Of a DNA stretch of 12,907 nucleotides, positions 6,235 to 12,788 are shown piece by piece. Origin of the DNA: Oribacterium sp. (lineage in GTDB: Bacteria > Bacillota_A > Clostridia > Lachnospirales > Lachnospiraceae); contig JAGAXP010000259.1 of NCBI GenBank assembly GCA_017940955.1, positions 1 to 12,907 of the forward strand. Reading direction: 5' to 3'. A program made the position numbers and the translations under genes. Positions within the stretch are counted from its first letter, which is position 1. Every line of letters starts with the position of its first letter. The notes below the pieces were generated by a model. That model had not been told where the DNA came from. It made no database searches and saw nothing but the letters and a program-made list of their open reading frames with translations.

Positions 6235-7098
6235 ATGAGAATAAATGGAAACTCAAATCTGATGAGTATATTTCCAAATCAGAGAATTGAATCTAAACAA
6301 ACAACGAAAAAGAGAACGATATCATCGGGAATAAGAGATAGCTATGTCCGTAGTACCGATTGTACGTCCGGCGTCTATTCTGCGAAAAGTGGGTCGAAAC
6401 GTAATAAGATCACTTCTTCTGTTTTGGACATGATTAATTTCAATTATCTGGATATTATGAAGCGGAAGTGTGATAAGCAGTTCAGCTTTATTATAGGTGG
6501 AAAAGAATACCTTAAAAGCGAGCTTCCTGCCGTAAGTGCCGATAGGTGTGAAGAGATTAAGGCTGTCAATAATACTGTCGATTTTTCCAATGGTCGATAT
6601 TACAAGTATACCGAGAAAGATGGGCGGGTTCATACGTTTACATGCATGAATGATCATGTGGAACAGCCATATTCGGATCTTGTTTCCGGCAGACAGAGTG
6701 ATGCAAGTTATCAGATTGCTAAGTTTTGGAATATGCTTTCGAAAGATGGAACATACATGAGTTTATATTATTCCAAAGAGAAGCAGGAGCAGCTTCTTAA
6801 TGACGCCGGGATTACAAAAGGCTTTTTTACCGTAAAGGCGGGAGATCATCAGCAGGAATATTATTATTCACATGGGAATGCAGGAGTTGCAGTCCGTAAA
6901 TTTGAATATGATGCAACGTATGATATGTTCGTAAAGAGGGGAACTGCACTGTTTAATAATTATGAGATCGGTTCTGTTTTTAAGATCGGAGGCAAAGAAT
7001 ACACATTAAATGAACAGCGAAAACTGGATATACCTTATGGAGAAGATATTTTTGATATAGAGTTTCCGAAACATTCCGAGGGGACGGCTACAGAATAG
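6235..7098 (+). CDS. Uncharacterised beta-rich cluster protein flanked by the 48-bp repeats
   Basis: 287 aa from the ATG at 6235, chosen because GGAG (6223-6226) lies eight bases upstream. The frame also opens at TTG 6193 and ATG 6202, 6217 and 6262, all with weaker ribosome sites, so the start is uncertain. Residues 1-~60 are polar, basic and probably disordered (MRINGNSNLMSIFPNQ). The rest looks beta-rich with many aromatics: FSFIIGGKEYLKSELPAVS, VDFSNGRYYKYTEKDGRVHT, YYYSHGNAGVAVRKFEYD, FKIGGKEYTLNEQRKLD. The IGGKEY motif occurs twice, near residues ~87 and ~255, which may mark an internal duplication. No relatives elsewhere in the window were recognised, and the function is unknown. It is the only gene bracketed by both copies of the 48-bp hairpin repeat, so it may be a later insertion into the cluster. 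Confidence 0.72.
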   Translation: MRINGNSNLMSIFPNQRIESKQTTKKRTISSGIRDSYVRSTDCTSGVYSAKSGSKRNKITSSVLDMINFNYLDIMKRKCDKQFSFIIGGKEYLKSELPAVSADRCEEIKAVNNTVDFSNGRYYKYTEKDGRVHTFTCMNDHVEQPYSDLVSGRQSDASYQIAKFWNMLSKDGTYMSLYYSKEKQEQLLNDAGITKGFFTVKAGDHQQEYYYSHGNAGVAVRKFEYDATYDMFVKRGTALFNNYEIGSVFKIGGKEYTLNEQRKLDIPYGEDIFDIEFPKHSEGTATE

Positions 7099-7125
7099 CT
7101 GCTGCAAAAACTATCGTATTAAAAG

Positions 7126-7173
7126 ATACCGCTCGGACCTTTCCGGGGAGCGGTGCGGTCCTGAATGACAGAG
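7126..7173 (+). repeat. 48-bp hairpin repeat, copy 2
   Basis: This copy is 47/48 identical to 6063-6110 and 1,063 bp from it; the one difference is T in place of C near the 3' side (GGTCC against GGCCC). It has the same 10-bp stem with a GGG bulge. It begins 27 bp after the stop of the gene at 6235 and ends 21 bp before the ATG at 7195. A short TTAAAA stretch precedes both copies. Confidence 0.9.
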
Positions 7174-7194
7174 GGGCTGCGGAAAGGAGGAAAA

Positions 7195-8910
7195 ATGTCA
7201 GTTGCAGTACAAACAAGTTTTTATCAATCTTATCAGTATGGAAGCTATGGTTCAAAGACAAATCGTGGAGTTGCAGATTTTGACAAGGAATACATTGGAA
7301 AGGCAACCTCCCGTACCACTTCATCCAACGATGGGAAAAATATCGGTATCATGACGATCGGAAGCAAGGGATACATTGCTAAATATGCTGACTCATCAAC
7401 GGAGGCAGATCCGGTCGTTAAAGTAGGAGATTACGAAGTTCGAGTGAATGATGTGGATCCCAAAGATGCAACAGAGATAGAAATGTTTGCACTCATGTCG
7501 TATATGGACGATAAGGGACTCATTGAAAATACTGGCATGAAATCCTTTGGAAGAATGAGAACATATTCACAGCAAGCAGAGTATAACGGCTTTTGTAGCG
7601 GAATTGCAGGTTCAGAAAGCGCATGGACTCGGAACAGGGATTGGACTACTATTCTGGAAAATGCGAAGGAATCATATTTTATGATGCCACAGGCATATCA
7701 ACATGGGCTGAATTGTCAGAAGATCATTGATGGGTTGGAAAGGTGGAGTGATAATGCCCTTCTTAGAAAGGCACAGTCAGGTGATACTTCCGCCGCCAAA
7801 GAAATCATAGAGAAGAATGTTGCTAACGGAAAAATCCAAAAAGCAATGGATGGGAATGAGTTTATAAGAATGCAGGGTGAGATTATCCAGAAAAATCACG
7901 ATGAAGCCATGAAAAACTGGAAGTCTACAAGAGAAAGACTGCTTGAACAAGATCCGGCAGCAGAGAGTAAGTGGTATATGTATGGAGATGACAGCAAGAG
8001 ATATACCTTTGACGAGTTCTGCGAGTTTATGGATAAAATGTATGCGGAGCAGCGTGCCAATGCTCCTGCGTATAGGAATCAATATCTTGAGATGGCAAAC
8101 CAGAGCATACAACAGAGAAATAGTGTTGGGAGTGCGGAGAAGCGCAATACAGTTGACGTATCAAACTTCAAGGAGGTTGAGACGGAGAATTATAAAATTG
8201 TTCCGGAGCCAGGAATAGGCGGGTTACGCATTCTGGTAAATGGAAAGAGTGCCGGGGTGTTTAAGCCTGAACATCTAAAGATACAGGAAGATGCTCAGAC
8301 CGGAACCAAAGTTCTGATCAGCGAAATGCCTGGGCTTAATAGCAGTTGGTATGATGCGGTTCCGGTCAATGAGGAATTGGAAGGTGCGTTATCGGAAGCT
8401 ATGGGAGTAGATGAAGTACCCCATAAAGCCTTGGAGGGATATTATATAGGGATGCATGCAGAAACAGGAATCCATTATGTAATGAGGCCAGGGGATGAAG
8501 GAAGAGGAGGACAGGTTCTGCTGTGTAATGCCGTAGATGAGGCGAGATATAAAGCTTTAGGGGAGGAATATGCCAGAAGATATCCTAATCTTGTAAAATC
8601 GCCGGAAGAAGGCCTTATATATGCTGATTTTGAAATAAGAGGGATGGCTCACAGAGGGGCAAATGGCATTGTTATGACTCATCCGGACAATATCAGTTAT
8701 AACGATAATAGTGATCCTAAAAAGAATTGGTCGGCGATGATTGGTGAGAATACATGGAATCTGCTTTTGTCATGGTTAAAGAATCATACTCTTGATTCTG
8801 ATGAGATGACCGGGTTCAAGTATTGGGATACTATTTTCGGCGAAATAGGTGGCACATATGAGAGAGTATGGTCGGACGACGAATTGGAACAGGGATACCT
8901 GTATCAATAA
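7195..8910 (+). CDS. Uncharacterised two-part cluster protein, 571 aa
   Basis: The start at 7195 has AAAGGAGG at 7183-7190; the ATG at 7165 lies inside the 48-bp repeat and has no ribosome site. Residues 1-~60 are S/Y/Q/G-rich (MSVAVQTSFYQSYQYGSYGS). Residues ~73-180 (YEVRVNDVDPKDATEIEMFA, then NRDWTTILENAKESY and AYQHGLNCQKIIDGLERW) match the main part of the protein at 8929. A helical linker follows, and from about residue 325 to the end comes a separate domain: YKIVPEPGIGGLRILVNGKS, SSWYDAVPVNEELEGAL, YYIGMHAETGIHYVMRPGD and a Trp-rich end. I recognise no catalytic motif, signal peptide or membrane segment. It reads as a fusion of the shared module with a large extra domain of unknown fold. 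It is the longest protein of the cluster. Confidence 0.8.
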   Translation: MSVAVQTSFYQSYQYGSYGSKTNRGVADFDKEYIGKATSRTTSSNDGKNIGIMTIGSKGYIAKYADSSTEADPVVKVGDYEVRVNDVDPKDATEIEMFALMSYMDDKGLIENTGMKSFGRMRTYSQQAEYNGFCSGIAGSESAWTRNRDWTTILENAKESYFMMPQAYQHGLNCQKIIDGLERWSDNALLRKAQSGDTSAAKEIIEKNVANGKIQKAMDGNEFIRMQGEIIQKNHDEAMKNWKSTRERLLEQDPAAESKWYMYGDDSKRYTFDEFCEFMDKMYAEQRANAPAYRNQYLEMANQSIQQRNSVGSAEKRNTVDVSNFKEVETENYKIVPEPGIGGLRILVNGKSAGVFKPEHLKIQEDAQTGTKVLISEMPGLNSSWYDAVPVNEELEGALSEAMGVDEVPHKALEGYYIGMHAETGIHYVMRPGDEGRGGQVLLCNAVDEARYKALGEEYARRYPNLVKSPEEGLIYADFEIRGMAHRGANGIVMTHPDNISYNDNSDPKKNWSAMIGENTWNLLLSWLKNHTLDSDEMTGFKYWDTIFGEIGGTYERVWSDDELEQGYLYQ

Positions 8911-8928
8911 CAGCGAAGGGAGACAGAT

Positions 8929-9525
8929 ATGGGCATAGGTGCTATTGCGTATGATCACAACAATATAACGAAGCCTTTAAGCAATAACTACAAAGTCAAT
9001 AATAGTCGATCTGATAGCTTTGGAGGAACTCTTTCAAGTGCAGGGATACAAAATCAGACCGGAGCTGCAAAAGGTATTGTTTTACATGGTAAGAACGATG
9101 CTGATGCGGGAGAAGAAGCTGTGGGATCATGGGCATCCGTCCAGACCGGTTTCAGTACAAGTGTATATAAGCCGGATGATTTTTCGGAGGAAAACCCATA
9201 TTATCATGTAAAAATATGGAATCCGGACGGGACGATGGAGGAACGAATGGTAGATGTTGTAAACTTTAATCCGAAATCTGCAGATAGTTTTGATCACTAT
9301 GCTTTTGCCTGTTATCTGGAAAAGGAGGAGCGAATGCCCATAGAAACCTCTGCATTGGCCGGGGTTTCAAAAATCGGAGATGACCTTTATCAAAAACGTG
9401 ACTGGGTGCAGGTGTACAAGGATATGATGCAACAGCAGTATGATGTGGGGTATCACGAAGGGTATATGCGTTTCAAGAAGTTGTATGAGAGGCTGATGGA
9501 GCAGTTTATGAAGATTGGGGCATAA
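8929..9525 (+). CDS. Uncharacterised cluster protein; stand-alone version of the 7195 N-terminal module
   Basis: 198 aa; GGGAG at 8918-8922 sets the ATG, 18 bp after the previous stop. The polar N-terminus (MGIGAIAYDHNNITKPLSNN) contains DSFGGTLSSAG at 29-39, a motif echoed in several neighbours. Residues ~91-192 (DVVNFNPKSADSFDHYAFAC, KRDWVQVYKDMMQQQYDVGY, HEGYMRFKKLYERL) align by eye with residues ~73-180 of the protein encoded just upstream. Shared features include the Asp-Val near PK, a Phe-Ala helix, RDW, and a Tyr-x-x-Gly/His helix. It lacks the C-terminal domain of that protein, so it is either the ancestral single-domain form or a truncated duplicate. The ORF ends cleanly and shows no decay. 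Function unknown. Confidence 0.8.
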   Translation: MGIGAIAYDHNNITKPLSNNYKVNNSRSDSFGGTLSSAGIQNQTGAAKGIVLHGKNDADAGEEAVGSWASVQTGFSTSVYKPDDFSEENPYYHVKIWNPDGTMEERMVDVVNFNPKSADSFDHYAFACYLEKEERMPIETSALAGVSKIGDDLYQKRDWVQVYKDMMQQQYDVGYHEGYMRFKKLYERLMEQFMKIGA

Positions 9526-9609
9526 ATCATTTATAAATGAAGAATGAAACCGACAACGATAAGCCGTGGTTGAATGCTCACTTATAAAATGTTTTTTGGG
9601 AGGTGCAAC

Positions 9610-10467
9610 ATGATTAATACAAATTATGCAGAAAGGTACATGAGTTCATATGCTTCAAAGGTAGATACTATCGGAGTGACAAAGTCTTCTGGCAGCGGTT
9701 TTGCCGATGCAGTTGGGAAAGCCGAATCAGAGGCAAAGTCTCAAAATGTACAGAAACGAAGCGGTCATATTGCGGAATCCATGCAGAAATATCCTCAGTA
9801 TGCAAAGGATTGGCAGAGGGAGATCGAAAATGGGAAAAAGCTTGCAGCAATCTATCCGCCTTCAAAGTCAAGAGATGATATGACAATGGATGAATACAAA
9901 ACTTATATCAGCAGCGTGATCGACAGGATACCAGAGGATCCGTCAAGAAGTACTACGGAGTCCTCCATACATATATCCGAAGATGCATGGAAGACAATGA
10001 AGGATGATCCGGACTTTGAAGCGTATGTCTTGGGAGGAATCGAAGATATCTATACATTTCATAACCCTTGGATGAGCCCGCCACGGGTAAAAAGATGGGA
10101 GGTTCTTGATTTCGGCGTTCCTATGGAGAATTTCAAAGGAAGCAGTTGGGGAGATATGTCCATGGGGGCAAACAATGACGCAGAGGATCTCTTCAAAACT
10201 CGTTCAAAGGGAGAATCTTACCATAAAAAGCCTGATCCGGCTGCAATAAAGCGTGTTGAAGAGAGGCAGAGGGAACAAAAGAGGCTAAAAGAGAAACGCG
10301 ATAAGGAGTGGCTGGATGATAAATATGAAAAACAGAGGCTCGCACGTATTGATTTTAACAGGACATTTTATATGCGAGAGAGCATATCCGAGGACGGTTC
10401 CACACAACCGATATCAAATATGTCCGACCCTCTGATGGCATATGAGATGATGGCGGGAATGTGGTAA
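9610..10467 (+). CDS. Uncharacterised cluster protein, paralogue of the 5235 gene product
   Basis: 285 aa; GGGAGGTG at 9598-9605 marks the start at 9610, whereas the ATG at 9574 has none. The N-terminus MINTNYAERYMSSYASK is followed by SGFADAVGKAESEA. The core (MTMDEYKTYISSVIDRIP, IHISEDAWKTMKDDPDFE, AYVLGGIEDIYTF, DFGVPMENFKGSSW) parallels the 5235 product step by step. It then has a long basic helix (EERQREQKRLKEKRDKEW) and ends DPLMAYEMMAGMW, where the C-terminal AYE motif recurs. No signal peptide, membrane segment or known active site. It sits 84 bp after the previous gene; that gap contains a 12-bp palindrome (9528-9539) and no clear promoter. The function is unknown; the homology within the cluster is convincing. 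Confidence 0.8.
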   Translation: MINTNYAERYMSSYASKVDTIGVTKSSGSGFADAVGKAESEAKSQNVQKRSGHIAESMQKYPQYAKDWQREIENGKKLAAIYPPSKSRDDMTMDEYKTYISSVIDRIPEDPSRSTTESSIHISEDAWKTMKDDPDFEAYVLGGIEDIYTFHNPWMSPPRVKRWEVLDFGVPMENFKGSSWGDMSMGANNDAEDLFKTRSKGESYHKKPDPAAIKRVEERQREQKRLKEKRDKEWLDDKYEKQRLARIDFNRTFYMRESISEDGSTQPISNMSDPLMAYEMMAGMW

Positions 10468-10507
10468 GCTCAGCTTTTTGGCATATAAAGAAAGGGGTGG
10501 AATCAAT

Positions 10508-10975
10508 ATGATCAATACAGATTACAGCTTATATAATCAGTATCTACAGGCGGCGAATTCCGGAAAAACCAATGGGACGTACAAGAGTCATTTGTCAAAA
10601 AATATGGAGTATTTGGAGAAACTCATGTCGAAGTCTAAAGAAAATGAGGAAACCGCATCGAAAGATGGTACGACAGATGCCGGGAAGAAAAGCGGCAGAA
10701 ATGATGTAACCCAAGATGATATCAGAAAGCTTTATGCTGAACTGAACGGTATAAGCTACGGAGGCTATGATGAAAATGAGTCGTATCGTTCAATGGCGAA
10801 TTCATTCCTGGATCAGATGGTCTTTTCCAATATGGGTTCATCCAAGGATCTGTTCGTCCCACAGATTAGCCGAAACGTGATCTCTGCTGCATTCAAAGCA
10901 GCATATGATTATTCCGATGTGGAAGAAAAAGTTCGCAGTATGAAAAACGAAGAAACTGAACAGATTGAGGAATAA
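10508..10975 (+). CDS. Small helical cluster protein with MINTDY N-terminus
   Basis: 155 aa; start at 10508 after AAAGGGGTGG (10491-10500), with a 40-bp gap to the previous stop. The opening MINTDYSLYNQYLQAANSGK closely resembles that of the 9610 protein (MINTNYAERYMSSY), but the rest does not contain the ISDEG domain. A lysine- and serine-rich middle (residues ~45-75) leads to predicted helices: DDIRKLYAELNGISYGGYDE, SMANSFLDQMVFSNMGSS, ISRNVISAAFKAAYDYSDVE. The tail is acidic (KNEETEQIEE). It ends one base before the next gene's start, suggesting coupled translation. It might pair with the 10977 product, for example as a chaperone, but that rests only on position and size. Confidence 0.75.
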   Translation: MINTDYSLYNQYLQAANSGKTNGTYKSHLSKNMEYLEKLMSKSKENEETASKDGTTDAGKKSGRNDVTQDDIRKLYAELNGISYGGYDENESYRSMANSFLDQMVFSNMGSSKDLFVPQISRNVISAAFKAAYDYSDVEEKVRSMKNEETEQIEE

Positions 10976-10976
10976 T

Positions 10977-11609
10977 ATGGGGAATGAGATGATTACCGTA
11001 AATAACCTGAGCCGGATGTTCAGAACGATACCAAAATCGGAGCCATATAAGGAGAATCAGAAACAGGACTTTGCAGACTGTCTGAAGAGTGCTGCGGGTG
11101 TTGAAAAGGGACAATGTGATACGAATCGGGATATGGATGCAGGAACTTATCGACAGATGATTTCTGATAGGATTCAGAATATGCCGTATCATTCGTCAAA
11201 TGATCTGGATACAACGATGATCGCTATTTCAGATACAGGCATTGAGAGAATGATGAAGGATTCGGAATATGAGACATGGGTGTTGAAGCAGATCAATGGA
11301 ATCTTTTCATGGAATGATCCGTTCAGGGGGCTAGCGGGAGGAAAGCTGAACATCATAAGGGTGGGAGAGAAAGAAGAGGATCTTAAGATTACCACAGAAC
11401 GGGCAGGCTTCCCTAATGGACAGGATAGTATGATGCCTAAAGTTCATGGCGATGATGATGGTTTCTGGATCCGCAGAGGAAAACGCTTTGAGGATCAGAT
11501 GGAAATGGTTAAAGAGATGCAGATGCAAAAGGATGATGGGGATATGGCGATGCCTTCATCAGTATTGGAGATCATGACAAAACAGACAATCAGAAATGAA
11601 GACCTTTAA
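10977..11609 (+). CDS. Uncharacterised cluster protein, third member of the ISDEG-domain set
   Basis: 210 aa from ATG 10977, which has TGAGGA (10966-10971) six bases upstream. ATG 10989, with GGGG at 10979-10982, is a good alternative and would give MITVNNLSRMF, closer to the other cluster N-termini. QDFADCLKSAAG near residue 36 matches the (S/G/D)F...(L/V) motif of several neighbours. The core (YRQMISDRIQNMPYHSS, IAISDTGIERMMKDSEYE, TWVLKQINGIFSWNDPF) is homologous to the 5235 and 9610 products. The FWIRRGKRF stretch parallels FWTKRGDQK of the 5235 product. It lacks the long basic helix and the AYE motif, ending after a short Met-rich tail, so it is a shortened variant. Function unknown. Confidence 0.76.
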   Translation: MGNEMITVNNLSRMFRTIPKSEPYKENQKQDFADCLKSAAGVEKGQCDTNRDMDAGTYRQMISDRIQNMPYHSSNDLDTTMIAISDTGIERMMKDSEYETWVLKQINGIFSWNDPFRGLAGGKLNIIRVGEKEEDLKITTERAGFPNGQDSMMPKVHGDDDGFWIRRGKRFEDQMEMVKEMQMQKDDGDMAMPSSVLEIMTKQTIRNEDL

Positions 11610-11630
11610 TAATATGAAGAGGGATAAGAT

Positions 11631-11822
11631 TTGTATCAGAAATCAGAAACACTGAAATCAAGATGGATCCGATGTCCGTCCTGTAACAAAAAAACGAGAA
11701 CCAAGGTATATGAAGATACAGTAATGCTGAGGTTCCCGCTATACTGTCCCAAATGCGGGACGGAAACAAGAATAGATGTAATGAAATTTGAATACAAGGT
11801 AAGCGCCGAGCCGGACGCATAG
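11631..11822 (+). CDS. Cysteine-rich KTR zinc-ribbon protein
   Basis: 63 aa, starting with TTG, preceded by AGAGGG (11618-11623); no in-frame ATG fits better. Two CPxC knuckles (RCPSCNKKTRTKV and YCPKCGTETRIDV) give a four-cysteine zinc-ribbon. The KTRTKV stretch, the FPLYCPKC spacing and an EPDA ending are typical of the short cysteine-rich KTR proteins often found near the regulatory end of Tn916-like and related conjugative elements. Their role is not established; nucleic-acid binding is a common guess for such ribbons. It follows the cluster by 21 bp and precedes a strong terminator, so it is probably the last gene of the transcript. It anchors the eight-gene cluster within an ICE. Confidence 0.85.
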   Translation: MYQKSETLKSRWIRCPSCNKKTRTKVYEDTVMLRFPLYCPKCGTETRIDVMKFEYKVSAEPDA

Positions 11823-11830
11823 AAGATGCG

Positions 11831-11874
11831 GAGAGCCTGCTTTCTCAGATAATTGGGAAACAGGTTCTCTTTTT
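11831..11874 (+). terminator. Rho-independent terminator after the KTR gene
   Basis: GAGAGCCTG (11831-11839) pairs with CAGGTTCTC (11861-11869), with an inner TTTCTC/GGGAAA stem and one bulged C. TTTTT follows at 11870-11874. It lies at the convergence point with the minus-strand repressor gene, whose stop is at 11873-11875. The reverse strand lacks a T-tract, so it mainly serves the plus strand. Confidence 0.85.
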
Positions 11875-12232
11875 ATTCATCTATATGGGTTTTACCGTTA
11901 CTCCTCATGAACTGAAGCAGTTCCCGTATGATGGGGATCAGTGCATCCGCCTCACTGTCGGTGCAATCGGAGATTAGCTGCTGAAGGAGCTGGATCCGTG
12001 GGTTGTCTCGGGAAATCTCAGGGTAAAAGATGTCCTGGGGATTGATGTTGAGCGCACGGACTACCGGATACAGGGTTGCCAATTCGGGATTAGCATTCCG
12101 ATTGGTGTTCTCCATTTTCATTATGTTCATGGGATCAGTACCGGCCAGTTCGGCAACTTGCTCCTGTGTGAGACCAAGTGCTGATCGTGCCTGCCTTATT
12201 GCATCAGCCAGTGGCTTTGTAAACTCGTTCAT
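11873..12232 (-). CDS. XRE-family HTH transcriptional regulator
   Basis: 119 aa on the minus strand. An AGGTGAT ribosome site lies about seven bases before the ATG complementary to 12230-12232. Residues ~8-65 form a Cro/C1-type helix-turn-helix (IRQARSALGLTQEQVAELAG, then TDPMNIMKMENTNRNANPEL and ALNINPQDIF). The C-terminal ~50 residues are helical and may mediate dimerisation. Such regulators stand divergently from the sigma-like and Orf8-like genes in many conjugative transposons, where they are thought to control transfer or excision genes. The shared 115-bp intergenic region with inverted repeats fits a repressor that controls both directions. It is convergent with the cluster, separated by the terminator. 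Confidence 0.85.
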   Translation of the reverse strand: MNEFTKPLADAIRQARSALGLTQEQVAELAGTDPMNIMKMENTNRNANPELATLYPVVRALNINPQDIFYPEISRDNPRIQLLQQLISDCTDSEADALIPIIRELLQFMRSNGKTHIDE

Positions 12233-12347
12233 TATAAATCACCTCGCTACATATTTTAAGGAAAGGTACTGTATATATGAACGAACTAAAAGTAAGCAAA
12301 ATATATACTTATAAATAAGGAAAGGTAAAGCAGAATGCAGGTGTACG
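12233..12347. promoter_or_regulatory. Divergent control region between the XRE and sigma-like genes
   Basis: GTATATAT (12271-12278) and ATATATAC (12301-12308) form a perfect inverted repeat with a 22-bp spacer, a candidate operator. On the minus strand TTGCTT (complement of 12294-12299), an 18-bp spacer and TATACA (complement of 12270-12275) could be the repressor's promoter, overlapped by that repeat. AAGGAAAGGTA occurs twice, at 12258-12268 and 12317-12327. No convincing plus-strand promoter was assigned. Confidence 0.5.
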
Positions 12348-12788
12348 ATGAGCAGAACATACTACAACGGTGTAAAGGGCGATGATGACAGTATTTGTTA
12401 TATGTTTCACGGTTTTATAAAGATGGTTATTAGATACAAAGCCCTAAATGCGATACGCTCTTATATGCTGCCGGGGAAAAGGGAAGAGCTTACTGGAGAT
12501 GATATATATGTCAGAGATAGGCATATTGAGGATAAACCATGCATAGAAAAGATAAGTGTGGATCTGTGCGCGACCATATTCTATGTGGAAGATGAGGGGC
12601 TTGCAAAGGCTCTTGATACCTTGTCGATAAGACAAAAACAAGTAATAGGGTATATCTATGCGCTGGATTTATCGCCGGAAGAAGCGGCGAGGATGATGAA
12701 GATCAGCGTTCACGGGGTATACACACATAAAGGAAGGGCGCTTCGTGCGCTTAGAAAAGAATTGACAGGAGATGCTGATTATGGATAG
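12348..12788 (+). CDS. Sigma-70 region 4-like protein (Tn916 Orf7-type)
   Basis: 146 aa. Start at ATG 12348 with only a short AGGTG (12339-12343) four bases upstream. The N-terminal DDSICYMFHGFIKMVIRYKA and AIRSYMLPGKREELTGDD match the opening of ICE sigma-like regulators. Residues ~83-140 hold a region 4 helix-turn-helix: ALDTLSIRQKQVIGYIYALD, LSPEEAARMMKISVHGVYTH and KGRALRALRKEL. No region 2 is present, so it is not a full sigma factor. In Tn916-type elements this position belongs to a regulator of the excision and transfer genes. Its stop overlaps the start of the next gene (ATG at 12781, TAG at 12786), indicating coupling. Confidence 0.82.
   Translation: MSRTYYNGVKGDDDSICYMFHGFIKMVIRYKALNAIRSYMLPGKREELTGDDIYVRDRHIEDKPCIEKISVDLCATIFYVEDEGLAKALDTLSIRQKQVIGYIYALDLSPEEAARMMKISVHGVYTHKGRALRALRKELTGDADYG

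Noticed and set aside
5828..6277. A 149-codon minus-strand ORF across the 6054-6234 gap
   Set aside because: It is mostly antisense to the 5235 gene, crosses the hairpin repeat, and lacks a convincing ribosome site or family resemblance.
6102..6290. A 62-codon plus-strand ORF between the 5235 and 6235 genes
   Set aside because: Its ATG lies inside the 48-bp repeat with no ribosome site, the later ATG at 6138 has AGGAA abutting it, and the end overlaps the 6235 gene by 56 bp. The same ATG in repeat copy 2 is also unused. A decayed remnant cannot be excluded.
6063..7173. 48-bp repeats as integron attC sites
   Set aside because: No RYYYAAC/GTTRRRY core sites are present and no integron integrase is nearby.
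7165..7194. Upstream ATG extending the 7195 gene by ten codons
   Set aside because: It lies in repeat copy 2 without a ribosome site, while ATG 7195 has a near-perfect AAAGGAGG.
9526..9609. The 84-bp gap before the 9610 gene as a second regulated promoter
   Set aside because: It has a 12-bp AT-rich palindrome (9528-9539) and a ribosome site, but no LytTR-type repeat and no convincing -35/-10 pair.
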